From Siniperca chuatsi (lineage: Eukaryota > Chordata > Actinopteri > Centrarchiformes > Sinipercidae), in assembly GCF_020085105.1 (NCBI RefSeq), contig NC_058053.1, positions 13,440,388 through 13,504,387 of the forward strand: 64,000 bases of DNA. The letters run 5' to 3'. Below, in pieces: positions 36,247 to 48,095 of the stretch. The position numbers were made by a program, and so were the translations under genes. The notes beneath the pieces were generated by a model. It worked only from the letters and a program-made list of their open reading frames with translations, had not been told where the DNA came from and made no database searches. Positions within the stretch are counted from its first letter, which is position 1; each line of letters opens with the position of its first letter.

Positions 36247-37308
36247 CTTGCATGTCAAAACCAATGAATGGCTAAAACATTATAAATGACCCATTTGGCT
36301 CAAGCATGGGGAATGGACTGGACTAATTCAGGCAACCCCATCAATGTGACACTGATGTACTACCATGATAACAGAACTACTTCAGTTTACGACCCCATGA
36401 CCCAAGAGATAAAACAGATTATTCTCAATTCGTAGACAAAGTGCTCACACCAAATAAAAGCCCAAGCCTGGGACTGGGAATGGGATCAGAGAGAGGCAGC
36501 AACTGAAACAAAGCCATAACTTTCCCCACTAACAGCTGAGCGATAAGACAAGAGCACTGAAGCGAGTGAAGGGCTCATAAAATGTGTATTGCAGACTGTC
36601 TCCAGTGCAGTCTGGGGTTAGTGAGGAGAGAGGAGAGGAGCCACGGGCACTGCAGATCTATGTGCGTGTGCATCTGTGCAGACAGTAGTGTCTTGTCTCC
36701 CTTCCCTCTGTCTCCACTGGTCCTCATCCACATTTGAACACAGAATAAGAGAAATCAATAAGTCTGTGCAGAGCCACCAGAAGAAGAGGAGAGCGAGCTC
36801 CCAAACAGCAAACACGGAAACAAGACTAAAAACTGGCAGATACACAGGCAGTCTTTAATCTCATTCTCTTTTTCCCCTCTAACTTCCTGTGTCATGCTGA
36901 GACTGCAGTGCCCGCAAGTCCCAGACAGCTCTTTTCATCGTGATATGTTTGGGCTACATAAGGCTGATGATTATTAAAAGGCTCAAGGATTTTTTGACTA
37001 AAAATAACACTGCAGACAGTGGGCCCTTTTCTAAAAAGCTGGACACGAGCATAGAGCAGAAGCAAATGAAACCACATGCTGTGTTCCTCTGCAGCCTGGC
37101 TGCCTCGTCTGATGCCAGGTTTGTTGTTAGTCAAACTTTCTAGTAACTGAGCATATACACACACACACAGATGCACATGCACATATACGTAGGACATACA
37201 CACATCCAAAAGCTGAAGCAAGACAGCTGATGGTTGCTACTCTGAGCTAGACTTCAAGCCAAATCCTGCCCCCTTTCTATCCTTCAGCCACTGCCCCCTA
37301 CCCACATT

Positions 37309-37365
37309 CACACACACACACACACACACATTCATATACCTTCTTACACACACACACACACACAT
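37309..37365. repeat. Two short (AC)n tracts
   Basis: Two AC tracts of about 20 bases separated by about 15 bases, directly preceding the dispersed repeat at 37366. Confidence 0.85.
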
Positions 37366-37620
37366 CCTTGTACTTCTATCTTTGTGAGGACCGACATTGA
37401 CATAATGCATTCCCTAGCCCCTTATCCTAAACTTAACCATTACAACTAAATGCCTAACCTTAACCCTCACCCTAACCATAACTTAATTCTAACCTAACCC
37501 TTAAAACCAAGTCCTTAACCTTCAAACAGCCCTTTGAAGTTGTGAGGACTGGCCAAAATGTCCCCCCTTTCCAAAAATGTCCTCACTCTGTAGGTAAAAA
37601 AACATGTTTTAGTCCTCACT
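37366..37620. repeat. Fish dispersed repeat with CCCTAA-like interior
   Basis: It runs from TGTACTTCTATCTTTGTGAG through many degenerate TAACCCTAACC units to TTGTGAGGACTGGCCAAAAT. The CCCTAA look is part of this dispersed element and not a telomere. Related fragments occur near 51900-52140 and 54890-54925. Confidence 0.6.
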
Positions 37621-38199
37621 ATGCAGCAAGTATAAGCATACACACACACCCCCCTCTCCCTCCTCCCACCCTTTCTTCCATAACTTCCGAGCCACCTACA
37701 TGGAAGAGCGATGAGCCTCACACTCTTGCTCAGACTTGAAGCAGTCTATCTTGGTCTCATAACTGCAGTTCTCTTGTTAATGACAGACTGTGTAACCTGA
37801 TTCCACACACACATATGCATACACACACACATAAACACACACCACCCAACCCCCCAAACACTCTCTCAGGGTTTTTTGGAGCTAGCGCTTCACTCTCCCT
37901 CCACTTGCATATTGTTCCACTCCAAACTGCCAGATGCTTCTGACAGACAAATTACTGTGCACAGAGAAATGACTGCTATCGGAGGCCTATCCCCCCCTAC
38001 CCCTACAACCCCCCACCCATACTCGCCTCATGCTTTCTGAAATGCTTAGACCTCTGTGGGCAAATTATACACTTTATGTCTATCAGAAAGAACCACAACA
38101 GCAGTGCACTGATGTAGAGGCAAAGATTTCTGCAGCCATAAAATCCTGTCATAATGTGGAGATGAAAACTTGAATGAGGCCTGTGTAGAAATTTCTAAG

Positions 38200-38815
38200 T
38201 TTGTGTTCAACTAATCATTATTAAATTATCAGTTAATCTGACCAGTATTGTTATTTTGCTTGATTAATCATTCAGTCTGTAAAATGTTACACACAGTAGC
38301 CACCAAAGAGTCCGAAACACAAAGACATTACATTTGTAAAACAGAAAAAAGCAGCAAATGATCAACATTGGAGAAGTTGGAACCAGCTAAAACAATTAGT
38401 TGACTGACTGCTTGATCAACAGAAAATTAATCAATATTTTGACAACTAATTAATCGTTTAAACCCACTTTCAAACAAAAATGCAAAGCATTTTGTGCTTA
38501 CAACTTCTCACCTGTGAACATCTGCTTCTTTTCTTTGTCTTATGTGATGGTAAACTGAATGACTTTGGGTTTTGGACTGTTGGTGAGACATAACAAGCGA
38601 TTTGAAGATGTCACCTTGGGCTCTGGGAAATTATGATTTTACATTATTTTCTGACATTTTATAGACCAACCAATGAATCAATCAAGGTAATAATTGGCAC
38701 AAAATAATCATTAGTTGCAGCCATAATGACTTAAAGGATTCATCAATAATAACAGTTGTTACTGATTCATTTTCTTGATTAATTGACTATTTGTTGTTTC
38801 AGCACTAGCTCTAAG
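38200..38815. mobile_element. Cluster of nested TTAGTTGCAGCC-type MITEs
   Basis: At least three ends of the same family lie in series (AACTAATCATTATTAAATTA at 38210, AACTAATTAATCGTTTAAAC at 38443, ATAATCATTAGTTGCAGCCA at 38704, ATTAATTGACTATTTGTTGT at 38781). This suggests insertions into one another. Non-coding, acvr1 intron 1. Confidence 0.6.
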
Positions 38816-40768
38816 CAACTTGTTGACAGAAAGATAAAGTTGTCTAACAGCATAAATATCTTCAAGCATCATAAATCAGACACATATAGGCGTAAGGCCT
38901 CTCTGAAACAAATGCAAGAAAAAAAATGTGGTGTCTGCTCTCCGGGTGTTTTTAAACATTGGCCAAGACAAACCCCAAACCAGTTCTATTGTTTGGAAAG
39001 CATTGTTAGTCTTAAAGAGACAGATAACCTCCTAACTGATTGAGGAATACATTACTACAGATAGGGTTAGGGCTGTTTGAAACAATGACACAGGCCTAAA
39101 GCCAAACAATAACATTGTTGCAGAACAAGAGACGGGGAGAATGAGGAGAGGACTAATCACAATGGCAGGATGAGTGACCACAATCAGGCTGATGCCCTTT
39201 ACCTCAACAGACTGAACAGAACAGGATTCCCGAGATCCCCTGGAGTTGAACCATATCTCAGCCCAGACTGTCTGACGTCCTTTTATCTGATCACTATCAG
39301 CCAGACTCAGAGACGCAAGCTTCTGTGAACACCAGGCGCCCAAAGAGAGGCCCGACTTCAGTGACTGGTCGGCTACGGCGGTTACATTCTACAGATCGTC
39401 AACCGGCCACACAGCCACTAACCAACTGTGGTAGTCCTGTCACAGCCGCTTCTGTTATTTCATTGACTAGTAAATCTCCAGTACCTCGCCATCCAATACT
39501 TACTAGGCAAGAAATCATTGATATTAACACCTATTGGGTATCTCTCTTTTCAAGTTCTATGAAAACTCACCTACAACAGTTCATGTACTGCCGCTTCAAC
39601 TCATTCTGAGTGGCTAATCTATATTGATTAAACAGTCTCTCATGCCAGACACTATTGCTGCATAAATGTGGCTGTCGGGTTGTCTGAAGTGTGGTCAACT
39701 GAATGCATCACTAAATTAAAAAGGAGATTGGCTGTGCAGCGAAAAACAAATGCACAATCAAGTGCTCCCCAGACACTTGGGCTACTAGTGAAGGAAAACC
39801 TGATTAGTATGTGGGAATGTAATTTTGTCCGAGCAAGGATCCAGCACAATGAGTTGATTGTGAGGAAGAACACTTCAGTGTGAGACATTCCCATTCACAC
39901 ATCTTCTAATCTGCACAATTATCCTTGAATGTTTTCAACTAGCATTAACACCTTTGTAATGAAGTTTGCACCCTCTCATCAGCAGGTCTACTGGCTTTAA
40001 ATGTAATTGCTCTGCAATCTTATCACATACCATTTCCTGTTTGGTCTGATTGTTCCTCGGCAGGTAAAAGCATGTCAACAAATACTTCTGCATCTTGTAT
40101 AATAACTATATTGGTGATATGTAAGTGTTTCTTCATTGCCAACTAGTTCAAAATGAAATCACAGACCACTGGAAACCATTCTGTGTGTTCACCAGTGTTT
40201 TGACCCCCCCCCCAAATCACTGCGTTTGTGATGTTAAAAGTGCTCAGCATGGGATGATGAGGCACACGATCAAGCAGGAACGACCCTCCCAAAGACAGTT
40301 TGCATGACAAAAAAAAACTCTTAAGAAAGTCACAACTAGTTGCAATGTTGTGAGCTTGATTTGATTGTGAAATAGAATTTCAGTCTTTTGGCCTGGAGCT
40401 CATCACCATTTATCAACAACTAACCAAAAACATCTCTCTGACGTGGTCACTTAAAAAAATAATAATATATAGGCTATGTAGGCTACTGCATGAAGGCCAC
40501 TCCTCTGCTCAATCATATTAGATTTGTTCACACAACCAATGCTGAAGAAAGTAAATAAGATATGTGCGGCGGCAATAATAAAACAGGCCAAGATTTTGCG
40601 AAGGAAAGCTCAGATGGAGACAGGATTCCTTATGAAAGCACGTCACGAAACATTTTCCTGCAAATCAGCAAACTTCTCCACGTCCACCGAAATGTCTATA
40701 CCCATATTACTATACAAACGGTAATATTAATATTACAGACATTTTAGGTACGTAATGTTTAAACTTAC

Positions 40769-41120
40769 CTTGCGGGTTCTTTTTCAAAGTGCTTTATGAG
40801 GGCTCGGTAACTGGCGCAGGTCGAACTATTCTGCCATCTCCCGAGAATTCACCGACAATACCCGATTTGTTTTCCAAAGTCTGAAAGGCAGAGCCTACAT
40901 GACGCCAACATTATCGTCCGCCGTTCGATCGGTGGGGGGAAAAGTGACAAATTCACTCGATGTTCGTATTTAGGAAAGAGAAAAAAGCAACATACATTTT
41001 GCAACGTTGACCCTCTTCACACATTTGCACTGTCTAGGCTTCTCAACTCGCACCCCAATCCACGAAGGCAAAAAAAGGAGCCAGGACTGGAGGAGGAAGT
41101 TACCTTGCTACAACTCGCTG
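40769..41120 (-). promoter_or_regulatory. acvr1: Probable acvr1 non-coding first exon and promoter
   Basis: On the minus strand a strong donor (CGCAAG|GTAAGTTT) ends at 40769 after a CpG-containing stretch unlike the AT-rich surroundings. A second possible donor (GCAAG|GTAACT) lies at about 41103. The coding acvr1 exon at 28132 starts with an acceptor before its ATG, so an upstream leader exon is required. This is the only CpG-rich, donor-bearing minus-strand segment I found between 28.1 and 44 kb outside repeats. The transcription start is not defined; the 12.6-kb intron 1 is inferred. Confidence 0.5.
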
Positions 41121-41189
41121 TAATTAACCAGCGTTAAGCGCGATGATAAATACAGACTTTTCCGGTCAGAAGTTTCAAAATAAAACAAA

Positions 41190-41862
41190 TTCGAATTCAG
41201 GTAATGTAAGTAAAAGTAGAAATACTACATTGTAGAAGAAACTCAAGTAAAAGTTCTGCATGTTAGTTTTACTGCATAACTATTATCAGCAAAACAATTG
41301 CAAAATGTAAGTACATTTTACTGTAGGGCCTAATGTTATTTGAGTAGTGGCTACAGAAGTGAGGTAAGCCTATTTAACTTGAGTATTTCCATATTATATA
41401 AAACTTCTACTCAATTACATTTCAAGGGGAAATATTGTACTTATTACTCTGCTGCATATATTTGAGAGTTGTAGTTAGTAGTGAGTGTGAAAATTAAGAT
41501 TTTACATACAAAACATATCATGACCTTATAAAATTTGATGCATTGTTTTAGCTTAAGCTACCCAAATATTTACCTCAACCAACTACAACAGTAAAATGCT
41601 ATTTACACATGAATGCATCAGTAATAATAATTCAAAAAATATAATTTTCTATATTCGTATTAAAACTCACAGGGACTATCTTTCTGCATTGACTACATTT
41701 ACTTTTAATACTTTATGTACATTTGGCTTATAATACTTATGTACTTTTACTTAATTAACATTTTCAATGCAAGACTTTTACTTTTAATGGAGTATTTTTA
41801 TATTGTGGTATTGTTACTTTTACTGAAGTATAGGATCTGAATACTTCTGCCACCACTTCAGC
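41190..41862. mobile_element. hAT-like MITE, TACTTTACTTAAG family, copy 2
   Basis: The left part has GTAAAAGTAGAAATACTACA and the right end has GAATACTTCTGCCACCACTT. The body has TACTCAATTACATTTCAAGG and GATTTTACATACAAAACATA, shared with copy 1. It lies immediately upstream of the probable acvr1 promoter. Confidence 0.7.
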
Positions 41863-42129
41863 TAAATGCACTTAAGTATCAAAAGTCACAGTACTGATTA
41901 TGCAGAATGGCCACTTGCACATCGTATGTACATCATATTTGTGTTTTATCGTCACTGGTACCTTAATGTGTAAGCAGCATTTTAATGTTGTAGCTGGTCG
42001 AGGTGGAGCTAATTTGAACTATTATGCATACTGTTACAAATGGCTGGATTAAACTGCCAACAGTTCTCTGGGCAAAAATGAGCTGCTGGGTTCCCATTGA
42101 TTCCATACTCCTCTCACACTCTGATACAC

Positions 42130-42200
42130 AGTAGCTTTCGGGGCCCCTGGAGTTCGAGGGCAGTTGCCCCCTTTGCCTGGTTGGTAATCCAGCCGTGCTT
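42130..42200. repeat. Dispersed repeat fragment shared with 12707-12731
   Basis: The 23-base string CTTTGCCTGGTTGGTAATCC+AGC occurs here (about 42171) and again near 12708. Both are preceded by low-information sequence, so this is probably a worn dispersed element. Confidence 0.5.
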
Positions 42201-43359
42201 TATAGTTAAGTCTATAGCAATGCATCATATGTTATAAACTGATTGCATGTTTTTTTAAAATGAAAAATCTGAATCTACAGAGTAATACTACAGTGTCAAA
42301 TAAATATAGTGGAATGAAAAAGCAGCCAACATTTCCTTCTGAAAGGCAGTGGAGTAGGACTATGAAGTAGCGCCTTGTTGTTCTTGCTATATTGTAAATT
42401 GAACTAAAGAATATAGATTGAACTAGAATACAGTAAACCCCTAATGAAATAACCTATTGTACTCACAGAGGGTTTTTTTCATCATCTGATTACCCAAATA
42501 TTCTCCAGCGATACACTGTGCTTTTATGCTGAAGCAAAAGCGTACATTTCCTGTCACATGCTTATTCTCTCTGGCTACCTTGACGTGCGTAATTAAAGGA
42601 CCATTGCTATTTCGTTTGCTCTGCGCATGTTACCGACTCAGCATTCAAGGAGTGAAGGAGTGCAAGCTTTTGGGCATATTTCAAGCAATACAAATGAAAT
42701 TTTGTTTAAAAACAAACATGGTCAGTAAACACAAAAAATGTGTTTCCAAACATATTATCCTATGAGGTATTCATATGTATGATACTTACCTAAAGACATA
42801 ATTTTATTCTTGTGTCACTTACAGCACAGACTTTGTCATTAGTTCTTTATAGAAAGTTTGAACTATTACTTTATTGGTTATAATAAACAGAATATTGTGC
42901 TTGGACAGCTTATATAGTAGGACTATGGGTGGAAAGAAAATTTTTGGTTGAAAGATACTCCTATACTCAGATAGTTCATTTAATAACAACACCAAATCAT
43001 TAAGCAGTAAGTCACAGTTAAAATACTTACGGCGATTAGGCTACTAAAAAGCAATTAAGAGCCCACTGTAGTGAACACATCCTCATTTTTCTGTAATAAA
43101 ACCACCGAATATCTTTTCAAATAGCTAGGCACATTTGCATTAAAATAGACGTCTAATTTCACAGTAATAACTCCATCACTGCTTCTACAAAGACCCTCCG
43201 GAGATCCATCTTTTCTGAGAGTGCAGTGCATCAATGATTTTTTTAACCATTACTCAACACTGTCAACACATTACGGAAATGTTTCAGCATTCCAGCTCTT
43301 TAACATCAGAAAGCCTACACTACAGCACATGTGGGCCCACAAACAGAAAGGAGCATACC

Positions 43360-43800
43360 TACTCGAGTACTTCTATTTTATGCTACTCTATACTTCTACT
43401 CCACGACATTTTACGGGTAAATATTGTACTTTTTACTCCACTACATGTATATGACAGCTTGGGTTACTAGTTACTTTGTAGATTTAGATTATTAATACCA
43501 AATGTAATCAACAAATAGGCAACATTACTGACATAGATTAAGTTACCCAGCAGTATATAAAGTAGTTCAAATCAGCCACACCTTTCCTTCACGAGCTGCA
43601 ACAATAAAGTGACGCTCACACATAATTGCATCAATAGCCTAATTATAATCCACTTATAACGTAAACATTGTTCTGAAATGTAGTATAGCCTACTTTTACT
43701 TTTGGTATAAGTATATTTTGATGCTAATGCTTCTGTACTTTTACTTTACTAAATTTTGAATGCATGACTTTTGAATGCATGACTCTTTTTTAATTGTTGA
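43360..43800. mobile_element. hAT-like MITE, TACTTTACTTAAG family, copy 3
   Basis: It contains TTCTACTCCACGACATTTTA, TTGTACTTTTTACTCCACTA and TTACTAGTTACTTTGTAGAT, the internal motifs of the family, but no clear ends. Confidence 0.55.
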
Positions 43801-44162
43801 AAACACAAAACATTGTGCATACACCACAGAAGTTTATACACCGTTTAACTGGTTAGGCTCGTTTTACCAGTGACGTGACACAGCAGTAACTTAGAATAGT
43901 AACGTTATGTTGACCAGAACTATCTCACAGAGGACACCGTTATACGATTTTAACGGGCACCGGGCAGCTAACCAAACAATATTTTCCACGGCCATATCCT
44001 AAGAAAGCGTATAACTAACTAACTAACCGACCTAACTAACTAACCGACTAACTAACTAACAGTGGCGTTGAGTCAGAAGAAACCGTACCCCAGTTCCTTC
44101 TATCTGACGTTACACCACACATCACTGAGCAGCGGCTGTACTCCAGGCTGTACCTAAAACAG

Positions 44163-44176
44163 GTTTCCGTAGCAAC
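44163..44176 (+). promoter_or_regulatory. X-box (RFX-binding-like) motif in C7orf57-homologue promoter
   Basis: GTTTCCGTAGCAAC closely fits the RFX X-box, two imperfect inverted half sites (GTNRCC / RGYAAC) with a two-base spacer. It lies 63 bases upstream of the ATG, a usual position for X-boxes of ciliary genes. Binding is not shown. Confidence 0.6.
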
Positions 44177-44238
44177 GCGGTCACAACTTCCAAACAGTCA
44201 GTGCTCCGTACACAGCAGTTTCTTGCTCTGCTTCCAAA

Positions 44239-44781
44239 ATGTATTCAGAGTAAGTAAAAAAAACAACCTCAGAATATAAATAAGAACATTTGTATAATTG
44301 CCGTGTTTTAAACTTTATTTTCTGTAAACTAATTCGTGCCGTCACTTACAATTTGTGTTTAATATAAGTCTTGGATAGATTAACTGCCGTCAACTAGCGT
44401 TAGCAAACCGACGCTAACGTTAATGTAACGTTGATGCTAAAGATAATGCTCGCTCGTGCAAGCTATCGTCGAAGAGGTTGACAGTGTGCCGGGTTTTGTT
44501 TCCATTTCCACTAGAAAATCCTCAATTCTCATGAGTAACGATCTTCTGTCGACAAAAGCTGGCAAGTACAACTGTTTAATACTGACTTAGTTTAGTTTAG
44601 TTACGTCACGTTGTAATCTGTGTAGCTGTGGACTATTCTACTGGACTATTCCCTGATGGGAAGATGCTGCCGAGTTATCACTCGCCTGGGTCAAGTGTGG
44701 GGTAACTTAGTACATGGGATAGTGTAGTTCATTTGAAGCAATGAATAATTATTGTATCTTTCCTTATTTCTTTCCTTACTG

Positions 44782-44821
<40 letters not shown>

Positions 44822-47726
44822 AACTGAACCAGGGTACGATGGAATAAATGCCCAGATCTCTCAGATCCCAGGACTGTCCCCAACCATCAGCTCTCTTCCA
44901 GAGGAGAGGGCCCGAGGGCGGAGGGCCGGAGTCCTAGAGAGTGATTCTGACTATGTCAAGCTTGCAAAACAAGGAGGGCATAAGGGTAGAGCCATCCTGT
45001 TGCCTTATATCTACACATGTTCCTCTGACTGGTTAATACATTTTGCCTACATTTATTTTTTCATCCTTGTTCAACAGGACTTTTGTGGCATGAGGAAACA
45101 ATTACTTCTAAATCGAATGCATACAAACCTCCAGACTGGTTCTGCACTGCATCAGAAGACAATAACAAACCAAGGTACTTGTAACATTTGTCTTATTATC
45201 ATGCACTCTGACTTGTAGTCAGTTTGTGATTAAAAAATCATCCATTTATTGCTAATATACTAATACTGCCAGTACTGTTACTGTAATGATAGTGCCAATA
45301 ATGCTACCACACTATTACACATTTGCTGCTATTGCTACTACCTGCTCCTGCTACTATTACTTTTAATATTGCTAATAACACTAACAATTACAGTATTACT
45401 ATTATAGCACTTGTAAAAAGCTTTTAAAGTCCTACCAAATAGATGGGACAGTATAAACAGTAACAATCAGCCACCATAATGGCTGATTATTTATTCTTCA
45501 TTATATATTCCAGTTATCATTAAGTGAAGGATACATTTCATATCCGTATATTGTTGTTTTTTTTCCAACAGTCTAATTAACAGTGAAGAGAAGAAAAACC
45601 CTGGAGCTTTTCAACTGCTAGAGCCCCCCTTTGGGACTGACAATATGTCAGCCTGGGAGAGGGATGATAGCAGCAGCAATGGCAAAGAGAAGGTAAACAG
45701 AGAAATGCCAAAGTAATTTAGCCACATGAGCCACCACAAAAACAGTTTATTCTATCTCTTGTGTTGTTTTAGTCAGTTGTGACCCTATGTTTTAAGACAA
45801 AGTTGAAGGATTGTTAGGGATGCTGTAGTGTTACACACTTCATTTAGTTGTTACTTGATCGAGCAGACCTACATACTGCCAAATTGAAGCAAGATATGGA
45901 GAGAAAAGATATCCTGGCTGTATTTACACTCACAAAATAACGACCATGCACTGTGACTTTGCTTTGTGTTCTGCAGAACGACAATGTTCATTACAGCCAG
46001 ATGGAAAAATTGCAGACATCCAATCAATATTATGAGGCCAGCAAATTCAAGAGGATGTAAGTTCATGCGGCCACAAGATGGTGCTGTTGTTCTGCATTAT
46101 AGTCAGTAAAAGTGGCTGGTGTCTCAGAATGCCACATTTTACAACTCTCAGAAACAGAATTGCACTAAATACAATAGATTTATTATAGACCACTGATCTT
46201 ATTATGTCAGACTATATCAGTTATTGTGAGTGGAAATAACTGAGTAAAAGGAATACATTGTTTTGGAGTCATAGTACAAAGCAGTTATATTAGTTTAATA
46301 CATACTTAACCTATTCTACCTAATCTATAATCATAAGTTCTTTATGTGTAATTTAGTTAACTACAGATATACATTTTTAAAAATCTGTACTTAGGTAGCA
46401 TAATTAAAAGGGATGTCTCGATGTTGTTACTAAGCAGAAATGGCAGGCTGCAGTCAAACAAAACAGCACACAGAGCAATGGTGTCTAGACAAACCTGGAC
46501 GTTCACCTGTTTGCTTTGGCTCACTACTGGTCCGTGCTGTGTGTTCTCTGTACCTTTATGGAAACTGTCAATGACTCATCAAAAACACAAAATAACCTCA
46601 CATGCAATATAATAATAATAACAATAATAATAAAAACTTTATTTTATTTTATTTATTTATTTATTATTACAATGCTACAGAGACAAGACAGTAAAGACTG
46701 TGGTCATAGTGCATGTATTGTTATGATACTGTACATCAACAAGTCCACAAAGGATCCACTGCAAAAAAGTCCTCCAATCATATGTGTTAAAACAGGCAAA
46801 AATATAATCAGTTATTTTCGTCACTGCAGTGCAGCGATCAGCTATACAGAGTCTTGGTGCAAGATATTGACTTTAAGAATTTAAAACAATTACATCACAC
46901 CCTTTTTCTGCTTTATTTCAAGAAAGATAAAAAACAAAATCTGAGATTAAATTACATGTTTCAATGGATAGTTTAGTGGAGTTGGTGGTTTGGTATAAGA
47001 TGAAGAGAAAACTGACGATTGTAAATACCAGTTGTTGACTGTGCGCTATGTTGGAACAATACTTTTGTAATGAGTAGTCAGAGTTTGTCTTGGTATACAA
47101 TGTTGGAAAGTTAGGGTCCATATTAAATGTTTAAACTGTGTCCGCTGTAGTCTCTCTGGCATGCGATGACAAAACATTACATCATATTTTTAACTACAAA
47201 AGCACCATCTGGTTTGATTTACATGAAAATTTTTTCCAAAAATTGCATTTCCATCATATTTGGACTTTATGTTTTTGGTGTTCTCACAGAGTGTTTGACA
47301 AGAAACCACCTCCTGTCAACATGTCTAAGCTGTTGAGCTTTGGTTATGCAGAAGACAACGCTGATTTGTCAAGTAAGTAGCTCAGTGTTTCTGACAATTT
47401 GAGTTCCAATTTTCCAGGTCACCCACCATAAATCATTTCCTTTCGTGCTTTTTTTTTATCATGCTATCAAAATTCACCTCTATTATAATAAAAGGAAATG
47501 AAGCCAAGCCCTTTAGCAGTGTATTGATTTTATATGACTTAATCTGTGGATATAGTACATAATGAAATGATGGTCACAAAATTTGAGGTGTGAAACATTA
47601 AGATTTCAGCCATTAAGAATTTATGATGCCTCTTGTCCGTATAATGTATGAGATTATTAGTGAATTATGTGATAATAATTAGGTGAATGACTCGTGCTCG
47701 TATACATTTCCATGTCAACAGATTAG
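44239..47726 (+). CDS. Homologue of human C7orf57 (uncharacterised protein)
   Basis: Eight coding exons: 44239-44249, 44515-44561, 44833-44985, 45078-45174, 45572-45692, 45977-46056, 47290-47372 and 47722-47726. Together they make 597 bases, 198 residues, with agreeing phases. Recognisable segments shared with human C7orf57 are SQIPGLS, ESDSDYVKLAKQGG, a PDW segment and a C-terminal PPVNMSKLLSFGY. No catalytic domain or TM segment is visible; the protein is polar and probably largely disordered. Intron 2 uses a GC-AG donor. If intron 7 were retained the protein would end SSK instead of N, a negligible change. An RFX-type X-box lies 63 bases before the ATG. Function is not established; a cilium link is inference from the X-box. 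It ends about 0.8 kb before upp2 on the same strand. Confidence 0.85.
44781..44818. repeat. (GT)n tract abutting a splice acceptor
   Basis: GT repeat with one C interruption; the last 30 bases are pure (GT)15. It ends 14 bases before the acceptor of exon 3 of the C7orf57 homologue (44833), where a polypyrimidine tract would be expected. Confidence 0.9.
46608..46670. repeat. (AAT)n/(ATTT)n low-complexity tract
   Basis: AATAATAAT followed by ATTTATTTATTT in an intron of the C7orf57 homologue. Confidence 0.85.
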
Positions 47727-48095
47727 AAGACTGCCAGTGCGTGGGAAAAGGATGTACAAACTCAAATGCTTCCAACAGGAATAGTTGCCATCCTCTCCTC
47801 TAACAACATTAATGTCTTTGCCCCTTCATGCTGAGCCGCATCAAACATTTTACTTAGTTGCAATTGTTTTGTCATGTTAGATGTATTACTCAAGTATGAA
47901 AGTGCTTCATTGAATTAAAGCTTGGACCTTTTATTTATTGTGCCTGTTAGTGGTTACTGATTAACTGCATTCCTTAAGTAAAGAAGGCACCATTAACTCT
48001 AGTGTTAAGTTTGTTGCTGTGTCTGTAACTCTGTAAAAGGCAGCTTTAAGGAATAAAAGTCAAATATTTCAAATAAAATTAAAGTTATTAAAAAT
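47722..48095 (+). other. 3' UTR and polyadenylation signals of C7orf57 homologue
   Basis: After the TAG at 47724-47726 there is about 330 bases of non-coding sequence with AATAAA at 48052-48057 and again at 48072-48077. The acceptor before it is TTTCCATGTCAACAG. Only the hexamers support the 3' end. Confidence 0.6.

Larger units (their letters stand above)
28133..40768. other. acvr1: Large 5' intron of acvr1 (non-coding)
   Basis: About 12.6 kb with no convincing coding exon. It holds microsatellites, a G-rich segment near 29.2-29.5 kb, four or more MITEs, and the fish repeat at 37.37-37.64 kb. Long open frames inside it are GT-repeat or low-complexity artefacts. Additional non-coding leader exons could be hidden here. 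Confidence 0.5.
41121..44160. other. Intergenic region between acvr1 and C7orf57 homologue
   Basis: The two genes are divergent here. The region holds two copies of the TACTTTACTT MITE, a repeat fragment at 42130-42200, and an AACT simple repeat at 44008-44060. No coding exon is supported. Confidence 0.5.

Noticed and set aside
37390-37520. Interstitial telomere (CCCTAA)n
   Set aside because: Units are degenerate and embedded in a fish dispersed repeat with its own flanks (TTGTGAGGAC at both ends).
44562-44575. GT donor four bases after the GC donor in the C7orf57 homologue
   Set aside because: Using it would shift the frame and give a stop a few codons into exon 3, losing the conserved IPGL...YVKLAK frame.
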